The notes: a model not told the origin generated them from the letters alone. DNA of 64,000 nucleotides from Nitrobacteraceae bacterium AZCC 2146 (GCA_036924855.1 JBAGRP010000001.1:4402001-4466000), one strand, 5' to 3'; counted from the first letter of the stretch, positions 39,701 to 49,436 are shown. Numbers and translations: made by a program.

Positions 39701-42700
39701 GACCGCTTCAGGACCCGTGTGTACGGCGCCGGAAACTTTTGCGTGCCGTGGACCCGTCATTTGCGCGAGGCTCGTCCGCTGCTTCGCCGCGCCCTAGTAA
39801 CGGGACCGGAATCCGGCGACGTGACGTTTACGGCCTACACCTATAACAATCTCGTTGCGAACCTTCTCGGTTGCGGAGAGCCTCTCGAAGAGGCACAGCG
39901 CGAAGCGGAGAACGGGCTCAGATTCGCACAGAAGGCGCGCTTCGGCATGTCCGTTGACATCATGGCCACTCAGCTCGGTCTCGTTAAGACTCTCAGAGGT
40001 CTAACGCCGTCTTTCGGTTCATTCCACGATGAGGAATTCGACGAGTACAGCTTCGAGCAACATCTTGAGAGCCAACCGTACCATCTGCCTGGCTGTTGGT
40101 ATTGGATCCGAAAGCTGCAGGCTCGCTTGTATGCAGGCGACTACAGGAAGGCAGTCGCAGCAGCTGCGAAGGCACGACCGCTCCTTTGGACGACCACCTC
40201 TCTCTTCGAGGAGGCCGAGTATCATTTTTACGGAGCGCTCGCGAGGGCGATCGCCTCGGATTCTGCAACTCCCGATGAGCGCCGCGAGCTTCTCGAAGTT
40301 CTCGCCGAGCATCACGAACGGCTCGCATTTTGGGCCGAGAATTGTCTGGAAAACTTCGAACATCGCGCCGCGTTGGTGGGGGCGGAGATCGCACGCGTGG
40401 AGGGACGCGAGCTCGATGCTGAGCATCTCTACGAAAGGGCTATTCGCTCCGCCCGCGCACACGGCTTTGTCCACAACGAGGCGCTCGCTTACGAAGTGGC
40501 CGCGCGCTTTTACGCGGCGCGTGGGTTCACGCAGATCGCGGACCTGTATCTGCGGAACGCTCGCTACGGCTACCTCCGTTGGGGAGCCGATGGCAAGGTG
40601 CGACAACTTGACGAGATGCATCCACATCTCCGGGCGAATGAGCTGGTCCCCGGCCCGACGAACACGATGGGCGCGCCGATTGAACACCTCGACCTCGCAA
40701 CCGTGATCAAGGTGTCACAAGCCGTCTCGGGCGAGATCGTGCTGGAGAAATTGCTCGACACGATCATTCGCACCGCGATGGTACAGGCGGGTGCCGAGCG
40801 AGCTCTGATAATTCTTGCGCGCGACGTCGCACAGCGGATCGCCGCCGAAGCCACGACAAGCGGGGATTCGGTCGCCGTGCATTTGCGCGACGAGGCGGCG
40901 GGAGAAGCCGCGCTGCCGGAGTCGATCCTCCACTACGTCCTGCGCACTCGCGAGATCGTCATTCTCGATGATGCGTCGGCGCACTCGCCGTTTTCCGCCG
41001 ATCCGTACATTCGTCAACGTCGGGCCCGTTCAGTTCTCTGCGTGCCGCTACTCACTCAGGCCAAGCTGATCGGCGCGCTTTACCTGGAGAACAACCTCGC
41101 TCCTCGCGTTTTCGCGCCTGCGCGAATTTCGGTGTTGAAGCTGCTCGCTTCGCAGGCTGCGATCTCACTGGAAAATACTAGTTTGTACCGCGATCTGGCA
41201 GAGCGCGAAGCGAAGATCCGACACCTGGTTGACGCCAACATCATTGGGATTTTCATCTGGAATGTCGAAGGTCAGGTTATCGAGGCAAATGACGCGTTCC
41301 TGCACATGGTGGGATATGACCGTGAGGACCTCACCTCTGGGCGGGTGAATCAGACAGATCTGACACCGCCGGAATGGCACGCGCGCGACGCGCCGATGGT
41401 GGCGGAGCTGAAGACGATTGGAACCGTGCAGCCTTTTGAGAAGGAGTATTTCCGCAAGGACGGTAGTCGTGTGCCCGTGCTGATCGGCGTCACTGCGTTT
41501 CACGAGAAACGAGACCAAGGGGTTGGCTTCGTGCTCGATTTGACCGAACGCAAGAGGGCTGAGCGCGCGCTGCGGGACAGTGAGGAACTTAAGCGAAAAA
41601 TTATCGAGAGCAGCACGGACTGTATCGAGGTGCTGGACTTGGACGGAAACCTGCTATTCATGAGCAGTAGCGGTCAACACTTGCTCGAAATAGACGATAT
41701 TGGTCCTTACCTGAATTCCTGCTGGGTCGACTTTTGGCGGCCGCAAGACCGCTCCAGGGTAAGCGAAGCCATTGCTGCCGCACGGGCTGGAGGAATTGGC
41801 AAATTTCAGGCGTTCTGTCCGTCGGCAAAGGGCGTTCCGCGCTGGTGGGATGTAATCACCACGCCTATCTGTAATGCGGACGGCGAGCCCGAGCAACTGC
41901 TATTGGTGTCGCGTGACATTACGGAACGCAAGCGGGCTGAAGCGCAAGCACTCGAGGGCGAGCAGCGCTACCGTGACGTGCAGATGGAGCTGGCGCACGC
42001 GAATCGGGTCGCGACCATGGGACAACTCACGGCTTCGATCGCCCATGAAGTGAAGCAGCCTATCGCCTCGAGCGTCAACAACGCCGAGTCGGCCCTGAAC
42101 TGGTTGAATCGTCCAGCCCCGAATCTGGACGAAGCGCGTGAGGCGATCGCTTGCGTCGTCGACGACGGCCACCGGGCCGCCGAGGTGATCGACCGCATCC
42201 GTGACCTCGTAAGGAAAGCGCCGCCGTTGCAGGACCGCTTAGAGATCAACCGCGCGATCCGCCAGGTGATAGAGCTCACCCGTGGCGAAGCGGTGAAGAA
42301 CCGCGTTTCGGTGGACACGCAACTCGCGGAAGAGTTGCCGCCCATTGCAGGAGACCGGGTGCAACTGCAGCAAGTGATCCTGAACCTGATCATCAACGCC
42401 ATCCAGGCCATGAGCGCCACCACAGACGGGCCGCGTCGATTGGTGATCAGCACCGGGAAAGCGGAGTCCGGTGGCGTGCTCGTCGCGGTGCGGGATTCGG
42501 GTTTCGGGCTGGCGCCTGGGAATCTCGAGCACATCTTCGAGGCCTTCCACACAACCAAGCCGGGCGGTTTTGGACTGGGGCTCTCCATTTGCCGCTCGAT
42601 CATTGATGCGCATAGTGGGCGACTGTGGGCGAGCGCCAACGAGCCCCGCGGAGCCATCTTCCAATTCACGTTGCCCGCTTACTTGGACAGCGCATCGTGA
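36788..42700 (+). CDS. Trifunctional Ser/Thr kinase-like / AAA ATPase / PAS sensor histidine kinase
   Basis: 1970-aa paralog of the 2595-aa protein. It starts with TTG at 36788: the first residues (EPSFQFDAL) align with the ATG start of the paralog (NPSFRIPP), and no ATG occurs nearby in frame. Domains: kinase-like (HKDIKPAN 133-140, TGFG 153-156 replacing DFG, APE near 182); AAA_16 ATPase (GYSGIGKSS near 337, Walker B FLDDLQWVD); helical repeats to about 1300; GAF near 1317-1470; two PAS domains (about 1475-1595 and 1596-1715); HisKA (SIAHEVKQP near 1751) and HATPase (NLIINAIQAM, DSGFGLAP, GFGLGLSI near 1927). Compared with the paralog it lacks five PAS domains. No adjacent response regulator is seen. 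Confidence 0.93.
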   Translation: MEPSFQFDALGEDGFQVLLEDSERVLCRGWRLGRNGSRSPILVVLPAVERPSPLSLERLAHEYGLKDELDGVWALRPLELESDRARTKLVFEDPGGEPLVLLLGAPMEMGSFLRLAIGTAAAVSKMHQHGLVHKDIKPANILVNCADGRVRLTGFGLASRLPRERQAPEPPEIIAGTLAYMAPEQTGRMNRSIDSRSDLYALGVTFYEMLTGALPFNASDPIEWVHCHVARRPVAPAERLNDIPNATSAIIMKLLAKTAEERYQTAGGLESDLRRCLAEWKALDLIGDFPLGQQDTPNRLLIPEKLYGRARDIETLRAAFDRVIQSGTPELVLVSGYSGIGKSSVVNELHKVLVPARALFAAGKFDQYKRDIPYSTLVQAFRSLVRPLLGKSDIELNGWRDTLLEALGPNGRLMIDLVPELKLIIGEQPALPDLPPQDAQRRFQLVFRRLIGVFARPEHPLALFLDDLQWVDTATLDLMEHLFIQPDVRHLMLIGAYRDNEVDPAHPLMRKLVAIRNAGVLVREIKLGPLSHEDVGQLIADTVRCERARAAPLTQLAHEKTAANPFFLIQFLQVLAERGLLTFEHDQARWSWDLDRIHAKGYTDNVVDLMVTRLTRLPAETRTALQELACLGNVAAITMLSTVLGVSEEQIHTNLWEAVRQELVERREGSYRFIHDRVQESAYALIPEALQAETHLRIGRLLAAHTPPEKREEAIFEIVNQLNRATALITLRDEREQLAGFNLIAGKRAKASSAYASALSYLATAGLVLAEDRWERCYRLVFAIELDRAECEFLTGDLAAANERLLTLSQRAANIVDKSAATCLRIVLNLTLDRQEHAVEIGLEYLRGVGIAWPPHPTEAEAWQEYERMREQLGGRPIEALFDLPLILDPAWRGTMEVLMNLCTPAFFNDKNLWVLVLLRMASLSIEHGNSDASCFAYAYLVMIVGSRFGDYRTAYRFTQLSFDLMEKKGLDRFRTRVYGAGNFCVPWTRHLREARPLLRRALVTGPESGDVTFTAYTYNNLVANLLGCGEPLEEAQREAENGLRFAQKARFGMSVDIMATQLGLVKTLRGLTPSFGSFHDEEFDEYSFEQHLESQPYHLPGCWYWIRKLQARLYAGDYRKAVAAAAKARPLLWTTTSLFEEAEYHFYGALARAIASDSATPDERRELLEVLAEHHERLAFWAENCLENFEHRAALVGAEIARVEGRELDAEHLYERAIRSARAHGFVHNEALAYEVAARFYAARGFTQIADLYLRNARYGYLRWGADGKVRQLDEMHPHLRANELVPGPTNTMGAPIEHLDLATVIKVSQAVSGEIVLEKLLDTIIRTAMVQAGAERALIILARDVAQRIAAEATTSGDSVAVHLRDEAAGEAALPESILHYVLRTREIVILDDASAHSPFSADPYIRQRRARSVLCVPLLTQAKLIGALYLENNLAPRVFAPARISVLKLLASQAAISLENTSLYRDLAEREAKIRHLVDANIIGIFIWNVEGQVIEANDAFLHMVGYDREDLTSGRVNQTDLTPPEWHARDAPMVAELKTIGTVQPFEKEYFRKDGSRVPVLIGVTAFHEKRDQGVGFVLDLTERKRAERALRDSEELKRKIIESSTDCIEVLDLDGNLLFMSSSGQHLLEIDDIGPYLNSCWVDFWRPQDRSRVSEAIAAARAGGIGKFQAFCPSAKGVPRWWDVITTPICNADGEPEQLLLVSRDITERKRAEAQALEGEQRYRDVQMELAHANRVATMGQLTASIAHEVKQPIASSVNNAESALNWLNRPAPNLDEAREAIACVVDDGHRAAEVIDRIRDLVRKAPPLQDRLEINRAIRQVIELTRGEAVKNRVSVDTQLAEELPPIAGDRVQLQQVILNLIINAIQAMSATTDGPRRLVISTGKAESGGVLVAVRDSGFGLAPGNLEHIFEAFHTTKPGGFGLGLSICRSIIDAHSGRLWASANEPRGAIFQFTLPAYLDSAS

Positions 42701-42861
42701 TGAGGGTGCTGAGCCCGTCACTGCCGACACACATGCCTGCCAGCTTACAGCATCGCGCCAGGAACGGATTCCATCCTCGCCGCTTCTGACGCATGAGCTC
42801 CTGAAAGCTCGGGCAAGAGTGGCATATGGAACGTTTCTCTCAGCCGCTGGTCGAACTAGCC

Positions 42862-42940
42862 TGAAATGAAAATTCCCTGCGGCAAAACGATGACCTTGTG
42901 CAGCTCACGATGAACTGAGGTTTGCCGATATTGCCAGATA
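42862..42940 (-). pseudogene. P-loop-region scrap of a trifunctional kinase gene
   Basis: On the minus strand about 75 bp match the P-loop region of the decayed copy at 318-395: IGK, then LHKVIVLPQGIFISG against LHKVIVLPRGIFISG. Only this scrap is left, on the strand opposite the neighbouring intact kinase. Confidence 0.7.
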
Positions 42941-43688
42941 CGGAGCTCGGTATAGCATAGAATGCTTACTGACCGGGATGCCTGTGCCTTCATTGCACGA
43001 CGTATTTTCCGAACGGCTCCGGTCTTGTACCGAGACGGGATGCCCAATTAGGGTAAGGCCGACTCTCCACCACTGCCTCTCCCGCGGCAGCCTTCCTAGG
43101 GCAGTGCCGTTCCGATCACCCGTTATTTTGTGGCGCCCATGGTGAGTCTTCGCACCATATGTCTCGAGACAATGAGAGCGACCACTCTGTCGCCATCAGC
43201 CCGGCATCACATGGCAGGCGACGGGGGCGGCCAATGGAACTGGGGGAGCGCCGGCTGCCTGCTGCCGGGATAGGGGGCTGAAGCCGGCGATCTCATTGCG
43301 CTCGAGAGCGCTCGGCCAAGAGTCTTAGTAGAAATAGATCCCCGCGCCGGCGCCAAACCGCCCGATGTGCCGTTCTGGCAAAATACCGCTAGGCCTCAGA
43401 AGCCTGCGGCACGGCTAGGGATTGGAGCGTGCTCGTTAGGGGCTGCGGACGGCGGATCGTGCTAGGTCCTGAGACTGTCACACGCTGACGGCGCGCCGCT
43501 GTGCTCCGATACTCACAAACGCTCCGGCAGCGAAACCCATACAGAGGACCGGGCTCGCACCCTGTGCCCGAGCTGCCCCCGACAGGGCTCCTGGCGCTGA
43601 ATTCCATCCACTCACGACGATAGAACCGGTGCTCGGCATGGTGGAGACGCTAAGTTCGTCTGGTACGCGATCTGAAGCTTCGTCGAGA
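42941..43688. other. Gap without a supported gene
   Basis: No complete gene. A minus-strand frame (43478-43723, ending SGWNSAPGALSGAARAQGAS and a hydrophobic tail) is the only protein-like stretch; it overlaps the next gene's end and lacks a ribosome site. Confidence 0.35.
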
Positions 43689-43892
43689 CTATTTAGAGAT
43701 TGTATCGATCTCGGCTGACGCAACGGCCAACAGGTTCAGATAGCTCGTCTGCCCTTCTTCGGCGGCCTTGAGCATGCATGTTGCAATACGGCTAATATGC
43801 GCGGACGTTGCGTCGCAAACGGGTATTGCCGGGATGATCTCGTCCAGGACCCCGGTTATCCGCCTGATGAGGTCCGGGCTATAGCTGGGCAT
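43689..43892 (-). CDS. Small hypothetical protein after the histidine kinase
   Basis: 67-aa frame (PSYSPDLIRRITGVLDEIIP, then CMLKAAEEGQTSYLNLLAVA). Its ATG overlaps the last codons of the histidine kinase gene by 14 bp, which favours translational coupling. The pattern of a start like M-SY-P and a tail rich in KAA-EG resembles small proteins common in Bradyrhizobium, function unknown. Confidence 0.5.
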   Translation of the reverse strand: MPSYSPDLIRRITGVLDEIIPAIPVCDATSAHISRIATCMLKAAEEGQTSYLNLLAVASAEIDTISK

Positions 43893-44604
43893 GCTGCGGG
43901 CCTTCCAGGCTACGCTCGGACACAGTCCAGTGCAGCGAGCGGCTGTTCGACCGATTGGCCCGGTGCTCCTGTCCGCTGAATGGCAGCGACAATGCGAAAG
44001 AACGTCCTCCGGAGCTATTTGAATGATCGATCCGGCCACCAAGGCTTGTGGCCAGATCACCGATGATCCTTAAGCCGCGTCCCGGTCTAACGCCAGCCAC
44101 AGCTGTCCCATCATCTGAGACTTTGCACTTTGCAAACGCACGCGCCCGCGATAGCTCGACTCGAATTTCCCCTTCTTCAGCCCAGAATGCATGGCGTGCC
44201 GCATTGCTTACCAGCTCGTACACCATCATCCCTAAGCGCCAGCACCTTTCCGATTCGAGCCATACTGCGTCAGCCGAAAATACGAGCCTTATGCCCATAC
44301 CCTCCAACTTGGATCGGTTCAGCGAATGGCAAAGTGCTCGCAGATAGTCTGCGGCGTTGATGACAACATTCGGGTCCGGCATCCTCAAAGCCCGGTGGAC
44401 GCCAGCGTATTGATGAAGCAACTCAACGACATTACTCAACGCGCTCTTCACCTCCACGTTGTCCGTTCGCACGGCCGCAACAGAAACTTGACTGATCGCC
44501 GACGCGAATTCGTTATTGATCCTGTGGTTCAATTCGCGCAGAAGCGTAGTGGGTAGCGGGGCGGCAAGTTCGGTAACTGAAAAGCGCGAAGGTGCAACTT
44601 TCAT
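43879..44604 (-). CDS. HWE/HisKA_2-type histidine kinase
   Basis: 241-aa soluble kinase consisting only of transmitter domains. The phosphoacceptor box is LLRELNHRINNEFASAISQV near residues 22-41 (HisKA_2 type). The ATP-binding part has YELVSNAARHAFW (N box), SDDGTAVAG (replacing the DNG-G box) and GRGLRIIGDLATSLGGRI (G2 box and the GG-I motif). No sensor domain is present, so it likely works with a separate input protein. The first 10 residues include VAPSRFSVTEL. The small gene at 43689 follows with overlap. Confidence 0.8.
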   Translation of the reverse strand: MKVAPSRFSVTELAAPLPTTLLRELNHRINNEFASAISQVSVAAVRTDNVEVKSALSNVVELLHQYAGVHRALRMPDPNVVINAADYLRALCHSLNRSKLEGMGIRLVFSADAVWLESERCWRLGMMVYELVSNAARHAFWAEEGEIRVELSRARAFAKCKVSDDGTAVAGVRPGRGLRIIGDLATSLGGRIDHSNSSGGRSFALSLPFSGQEHRANRSNSRSLHWTVSERSLEGPQHAQL

Positions 44605-45046
44605 CGTCTTGTCCCTTTATGCCGTCGGATATCAGTATCCCAAAATCACACGAGGTCTTCCGGCTGACTGTACAGGGCAACAACTGCAAATCCATTGCGC
44701 GAATGGCATCCAAACTAAGCTTACGATACGGACGTCGATACCAAGGTGTATTTCAAGCGATCTAGCGTTCTGCAATGCCGGCGGGTGAGAGACGCGCGTC
44801 CATTCTGACCGAGCGGTCGGTGGCCGCCGAACATTGTGCCACTTATCAGTCGCAAGGCCCAGGGCCGCCGATCCTAAACCTAGGTATGCTCTTCTCAACC
44901 AATTCGACGTGCGGGATCAACCTCCGTGCAATGGTCTGGTCTATCTCTCTATGATTATTCTTGAGGTGTAACTTGAGTAGCCCAATGGCAGGAAGGCTGT
45001 CTGGTACTGCCATGCGGGGAAACCACCACAAGGTGAGGAACGAGCA
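44605..45046. other. Gap between divergently oriented genes
   Basis: No gene is seen. It separates the minus-strand histidine kinase from the plus-strand peptidase gene and so should hold promoters for both, but no clear consensus stood out. Confidence 0.4.
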
Positions 45047-45856
45047 GTGGGCTGGATGTGCGACAATGTCGGACGTTTGATTGCCCGACTGGAGAAGCCG
45101 GCCAACTGTGAGCCGTTCTCCCAAAACGATGCGACGGCCTTACGCGATGCCCTTCGGCCCGGTGATGTATTGCTGGTCGAGGGCAAAAGCTGCATTTCCG
45201 GCAGTATCAAGTATCTCACTCAATCGATTTGGTCGCATTCGGCTTTGTACGTCGGTCCGATGGTGGGCGCCGCAACGGACGGCGAGCCGCACGTCCTGAT
45301 TGAAGCCAGTATCGGCGAAGGTGTCGTGTCGGCACCGCTGTCGAAATATCTGCATTGTCAAACCCGCATCTGCCGACCGATCGACTTAAGCGGAGAGGAC
45401 TGCAAAAACGTCTGTCGCTACGCCTCCGAACGCATTGGTCTCGGCTACGATTTCAAGAATGTCGTCGACCTGATGCGCTATCTATTCCCATGGCCAACAA
45501 TGCAGCGTTGGCGTCGCCGAGTGATCGCGCTCGGCTCCGGCGATCCTGGCCGGATCATATGTTCTTCGTTGATTGCGCAAGCTTTCGAGTCGGTACGTTA
45601 CCCGATCTTGCCCAAGATCACGCACACCAAGAGCCGGCGGGGGCCGGGCAAAATCGCCGAGAACCGTCACGCGTCACTATATACGCCGAGTGACTTCGAC
45701 ATCTCTCCCTACTTCATGGTGGTGAAGCCCACGCTGATCGGCGGATTCAATTACAAAGATATGCATTGGGCCGATCTTCCCCAGGTTATGCGGCATAAGT
45801 CACGATCGCTCCAGAGGCGCGACCGCGGAGGCAGCTTAAGCTGGTCGAGGCACTGA
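45047..45856 (+). CDS. YiiX/YebB-like (permuted NlpC/P60) cysteine peptidase-like protein
   Basis: 269-aa protein. GTG 45047 lies 7 bp after a GAGGA ribosome site; an in-frame ATG sits at 45056. The core matches permuted papain-like amidases of the YiiX/YaeF type: LRPGDVLLVEG, the catalytic His in SIWSHSALYVG near residue 64, an acidic HVLIEASIGEGV segment and the Cys in RIICSSLIAQAFES near 168. No signal peptide is evident. Members of this fold cleave or transfer on amide/thioester bonds or bind lipids; the substrate here is unknown. Confidence 0.7.
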   Translation: MGWMCDNVGRLIARLEKPANCEPFSQNDATALRDALRPGDVLLVEGKSCISGSIKYLTQSIWSHSALYVGPMVGAATDGEPHVLIEASIGEGVVSAPLSKYLHCQTRICRPIDLSGEDCKNVCRYASERIGLGYDFKNVVDLMRYLFPWPTMQRWRRRVIALGSGDPGRIICSSLIAQAFESVRYPILPKITHTKSRRGPGKIAENRHASLYTPSDFDISPYFMVVKPTLIGGFNYKDMHWADLPQVMRHKSRSLQRRDRGGSLSWSRH

Positions 45857-46130
45857 GTTGCGCAACGCTCACGCGGTTTCAGATAGGGGTATCAGTATTC
45901 GGTCCTGCATCGAACGAGCCCGCGATTGCGAGCCAGGCAGCCGCACGCGGCCGTTGTCAGTCGCCTTGCGAATAGAGGCCAGTCAACCAGAGGGGCAGTG
46001 CAGCGCCCATAAGGTGCCGATGGCTTCAACCGCTTGTTCTACGAGGGTTAAACGTATGAGTGAGACGTCGATCGAGGACCCAACGAGGGCTTCAGTTGCC
46101 GGTTACAACTGCGGGAGATAGGAGAGTCTG

Positions 46131-46367
46131 ATGTTCGTGACACTTGTGGCCGTTCTCTGCCATGTCTTGCCGGCAGGACCCCGAAATTGTGTCGAAGAGA
46201 TCGTCACCGATAGCAACCTAAGCAGCATCACCTTTCAAAGCTGCATGATCCAAGGCCAGATAGGCATCGCTAACTGGATGTCCGAGCATCCGATCTATCA
46301 TGCGAACTGGACGCTCCAGCGTTACAAATGCGCGCCTGGTTATTACGAGCTGCACGTCAAGGCGTGA
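46131..46367 (+). CDS. Small hypothetical, possibly exported protein
   Basis: 78-aa protein with a short hydrophobic N-terminus (FVTLVAVLCHVLPAG) and four cysteines, including CVEEIVTDSN and CMIQGQIG. A GGAGAG-type ribosome site precedes the ATG. The pattern QGQIGIANWMSEHP and YHANWTLQRYKC recalls short Bradyrhizobium proteins. It is followed 3 bp later by a tiny membrane protein, forming a pair. Confidence 0.55.
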   Translation: MFVTLVAVLCHVLPAGPRNCVEEIVTDSNLSSITFQSCMIQGQIGIANWMSEHPIYHANWTLQRYKCAPGYYELHVKA

Positions 46368-46370
46368 CCC

Positions 46371-46469
46371 ATGAAAGAGATCGCATGGTGGATGTTCGTG
46401 GTGTTGGGCAGCGCTCTGCTCACCAATGGTATTGCCTGGTACGGCGAGATCATCGCCCGCATTCAATGA
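46371..46469 (+). CDS. 32-aa single-pass membrane protein
   Basis: Starts 3 bp after the previous stop; reads MKEIAWWMFVVLGSALLTNG then IAWYGEIIARIQ. One hydrophobic helix spans most of it. Close spacing to 46131-46367 suggests the two are co-translated. Confidence 0.5.
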   Translation: MKEIAWWMFVVLGSALLTNGIAWYGEIIARIQ

Positions 46470-46938
46470 AGCTCCGAGGGAAGACGGACATCGTTGAGCT
46501 CCTTGCGGATTTCGATCGCGATCGCAACACGGCGAACGGGCGTTTCAGCACGCTCACTTCCCCGTCGATCGCAAAACCCAGGAAGCATCCCATTTCCATG
46601 GGCGCGCCGATCAGCCGATCGAGCGGCTCGCTACCCGGATTGGCGAACACGAGCATGGACCGGCCGCCATTGCGCGCGAACTCCAGTGAAGGCGCCGCCC
46701 GTGCACCATCCAGCTCGTTCCTTAGCTCGTATTCATGCGTGTGACGATCGAGGATTGCCCGCATAGCTTGCCTCAACGCCGGCATGACGGCGAGCACCGA
46801 TTACCATTCGCGTCGAAGTCCAACGCTCGGCAGAAGACGCGTTGACCGTCCTCACAAAGGACCTCCACGTTGTAATAGCCGTATCGCTCCGGCGAGGGCC
46901 GCCTTGCGCGGAGCGATGGAGGGTGAAGACATAGGCGT

Positions 46939-47364
46939 ATGACTGACCATACGCCTAATTCGAAGGTCTCCCGACTGGAAGTTGTCTCGACGGGCGCTCG
47001 ACGCCGTTGGACATTGGAGGAAAAGCAGCGGATCGTTGCCGAGAGCTATGGCGGGCCACGATTGGTGTCAGTGACGGCTCGGCGCAATGGGTTGTCTGCG
47101 AGCCAATTGTTCACGTGGCGCCGGTTGGCGCGCGAAGACCAGCTGAGCGGGGATGCCGTGCCGGCGCTTGTTCCTGTGGAGATCGCCTTTACGCCGGCTC
47201 CGGCCTCGACGTGCACACCACAGCCGCCGTCGTCGCCTCCTGCGCAGCGTGCAAGAGTCGGAATAATCGAGATTGAGCTTAGCGGCGGCTGTCGCGTTCG
47301 CGTTGACCGGGATGTTGACGCCGAGGCACTGCAGCGGGTGCTTGAGCTTCTGAGGCGGCGATGA
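46939..47364 (+). CDS. tnpA: IS66 TnpA
   Basis: 141-aa IS66 accessory protein with an N-terminal helix-turn-helix (ARRRWTLEEKQRIVAES, VTARRNGLSASQLFTWRRLA), a Pro/Ala-rich middle and a C-terminus VDAEALQRVLELLRRR. Its stop overlaps the tnpB start by 4 bp (ATGA). It is clearly diverged from the TnpA of the first IS66 element, so the two insertions are different IS66 subtypes. Confidence 0.93.
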   Translation: MTDHTPNSKVSRLEVVSTGARRRWTLEEKQRIVAESYGGPRLVSVTARRNGLSASQLFTWRRLAREDQLSGDAVPALVPVEIAFTPAPASTCTPQPPSSPPAQRARVGIIEIELSGGCRVRVDRDVDAEALQRVLELLRRR

Positions 47365-47708
47365 TCCCGATCCCGAGCGGCGTCAGGGTCTGGATCGCCA
47401 CCGGCCACACCGACATGCGCCGCGGCATGCAAAGTCTGGCCCTGACGGTTCAGGAGGGCTTGAAGCGCGATCCTCATGCCGGCGATCTCTATATCTTCCG
47501 GGGTCGCCGCGGCGATCTGGTCAAGATTTTATGGCATGACGGGTTAGGCATGTCGCTCTATGCCAAACGCCTGGACCGCGGCAAGTTCATCTGGCCCTCA
47601 GCATCCGCTGGTGCGGTGTCGGTCTCAGCGGCCCAGATGGCTTATATGCTGGAAGGGATCGACTGGAGAAATCCGCAACTAACATGGCGACCGCAGAGCG
47701 CCGGCTGA
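47361..47708 (+). CDS. tnpB: IS66 TnpB
   Basis: 115-aa IS66 Orf2-like protein with ATGHTDMRRGM, GLKRDPHAGDLYIFRGRRGD and VKILWHDGLGMSLYAKRL. Length is standard. It is translationally coupled to tnpA and followed by tnpC after 72 bp. Confidence 0.95.
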   Translation: MIPIPSGVRVWIATGHTDMRRGMQSLALTVQEGLKRDPHAGDLYIFRGRRGDLVKILWHDGLGMSLYAKRLDRGKFIWPSASAGAVSVSAAQMAYMLEGIDWRNPQLTWRPQSAG

Positions 47709-47780
47709 GCCAAATAAAATATTGGATCACGTGGATTTTAGGGCGTCACAAATCACTGAATTTATGATTCTCTCGTTTGC

Positions 47781-49436
47781 ATGGACACGGCTCCCGACGC
47801 CCCTCCCGACGACATAGCCGCTCTGAAAGAGGCGTTGGCGACCGAGCGCGCGAAGACGCTGGATATTGCGGCGGAGCTCGCGGTCGCCCATGCGAAGGCA
47901 TCGGAAGACAGCGCGCTGATTGCCCAGCAAAAATTACGGATCGCCAAGCTCGAGCGCCAGATCTACGGACAGCGGTCAGAGCGTTCGTCTCGGCTGATCG
48001 ACCAGTTGGCGCTGACGTTCGAAGAGCTGGAAGCCAACGCCACCGAAGACGAGCTTGCGGCCGAGAGAGCCGTCGCCAGGACGACAATTGTACGCGGATT
48101 TACGCGCACGCGCCCCGAACGCAATACGTTCCCCGATCATCTTCCCCGCCAGCGCGTGGTGATCGATCCGCCAACGGCGTGTGAATGCTGCGGCGGCAAT
48201 CGCTTGCGCAAGCTCGGCGAAGACGTGACCCGGACGCTGGAATCGGTGCCGCGCCAGTGGAAAGTGGTCGAGACGGTGCGCGAAAAGTTCACCTGCCGGG
48301 ATTGCGAGAAAATCAGCCAAGCGCCGGCGCCGTTCCATGTGATTGCGCGGGGCTGGGCGGGACCGAGCCTGCTCGCGATGGTTCTGTACGAGAAGTTCGG
48401 CCAGCATCAGCCGTTGAACCGTCAGGCCGAGCGCTATGCCCTTGAAGGCGTGCCGATCAGCCTCTCGACCATGGCCGACGCCGTAGGGGCGTGCTGCACG
48501 GTGTTAGAGCCGCTGTCGCGGCTCTTGGAAGCCCACGTCATGGCAGCCGAACGCCTCCATGGCGACGACACCACCGTGCCCGTGCTCGCCTTGGGCAAGT
48601 GCGATGTCGCTCGATGCTGGGTCTATGTGAAGGACGACCGCCCCTTCGGCGGCTCAGATCCGCCGGCGGCGATGTTTTATTACTCGCGCGATCGAAGTGG
48701 TGAGCATCCGCAGGCGCATCTGGCCAAATACACCGGGATCCTCCAGGCCGACGCCTTCGGCGGATACATCAAGCTCTACGAGCCCGAGCGAAGTCCTGGG
48801 CTTATCAGGGAAGCGGCCTGTTGGGTCCATGCCCGGCGCCCGTTCTTCGCCATGGCGGATCTTGAGGAGAACGCGCGGCGCAAAGCGGCCGGAAAGAAGG
48901 AGATCGTCATCTCGCCCGTCGCCATGGAGATCGTGCGCCGCATCGACGCTCTGTTCGAGATCGAGCGCTCCATCAAAGGCCAAAACGCCGACCAACGAAA
49001 GGTTGTTCGCCAGGCGCAGAGCGCGCCGCTCGTCGCCGATCTGGAAGCCTATATGCGCGAGCAATGCGCCAAGCTCTCCCGCGGTCACGATCTGGCCAAG
49101 GCCATGAACTACATGTTCAAGCGCTGGGCCTCCTTCACACGCTTCCTCGACGATGGCCGCGTCTGCCTCTCGAACAATGCCGCCGAAAGAGCGCTGCGCG
49201 GCATCGCATTGGGCAGAAAGTCGTGGTTATTCTGTGGGTCCGACCGCGGAGGGCGCCGAGCCGCCGCCATGTATAGCCTCATCGTCTCTGCCAAGATGAA
49301 CGACGTCGACCCTCAGGCCTGGCTCGCCGATGTACTCGCTCGCATCGCCACCCACCCCGCCCACAGGCTCGATGAGCTGCTGCCCTGGAACTGGAAGACT
49401 GCGCAACAGCAAGGCCTTGCGGCGCAGGCGGCTTGA
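47781..49436 (+). CDS. tnpC: IS66 TnpC transposase
   Basis: 551-aa DDE transposase. Coiled-coil N-terminus (LIAQQKLRIAKLERQIYGQR), zinc-binding region (CECCGGNR, CRDCEK), catalytic core with DDTTVPVL, ILQADAFGGY and NNAAERALRG, and the C-terminal LLPWNWKTAQQQ. A segment DLEENARRKAAGKKEIVIS is longer than in the TnpC of element 1. The stop (TGA) overlaps the ATG of the following 98-aa ORF. Confidence 0.95.
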   Translation: MDTAPDAPPDDIAALKEALATERAKTLDIAAELAVAHAKASEDSALIAQQKLRIAKLERQIYGQRSERSSRLIDQLALTFEELEANATEDELAAERAVARTTIVRGFTRTRPERNTFPDHLPRQRVVIDPPTACECCGGNRLRKLGEDVTRTLESVPRQWKVVETVREKFTCRDCEKISQAPAPFHVIARGWAGPSLLAMVLYEKFGQHQPLNRQAERYALEGVPISLSTMADAVGACCTVLEPLSRLLEAHVMAAERLHGDDTTVPVLALGKCDVARCWVYVKDDRPFGGSDPPAAMFYYSRDRSGEHPQAHLAKYTGILQADAFGGYIKLYEPERSPGLIREAACWVHARRPFFAMADLEENARRKAAGKKEIVISPVAMEIVRRIDALFEIERSIKGQNADQRKVVRQAQSAPLVADLEAYMREQCAKLSRGHDLAKAMNYMFKRWASFTRFLDDGRVCLSNNAAERALRGIALGRKSWLFCGSDRGGRRAAAMYSLIVSAKMNDVDPQAWLADVLARIATHPAHRLDELLPWNWKTAQQQGLAAQAA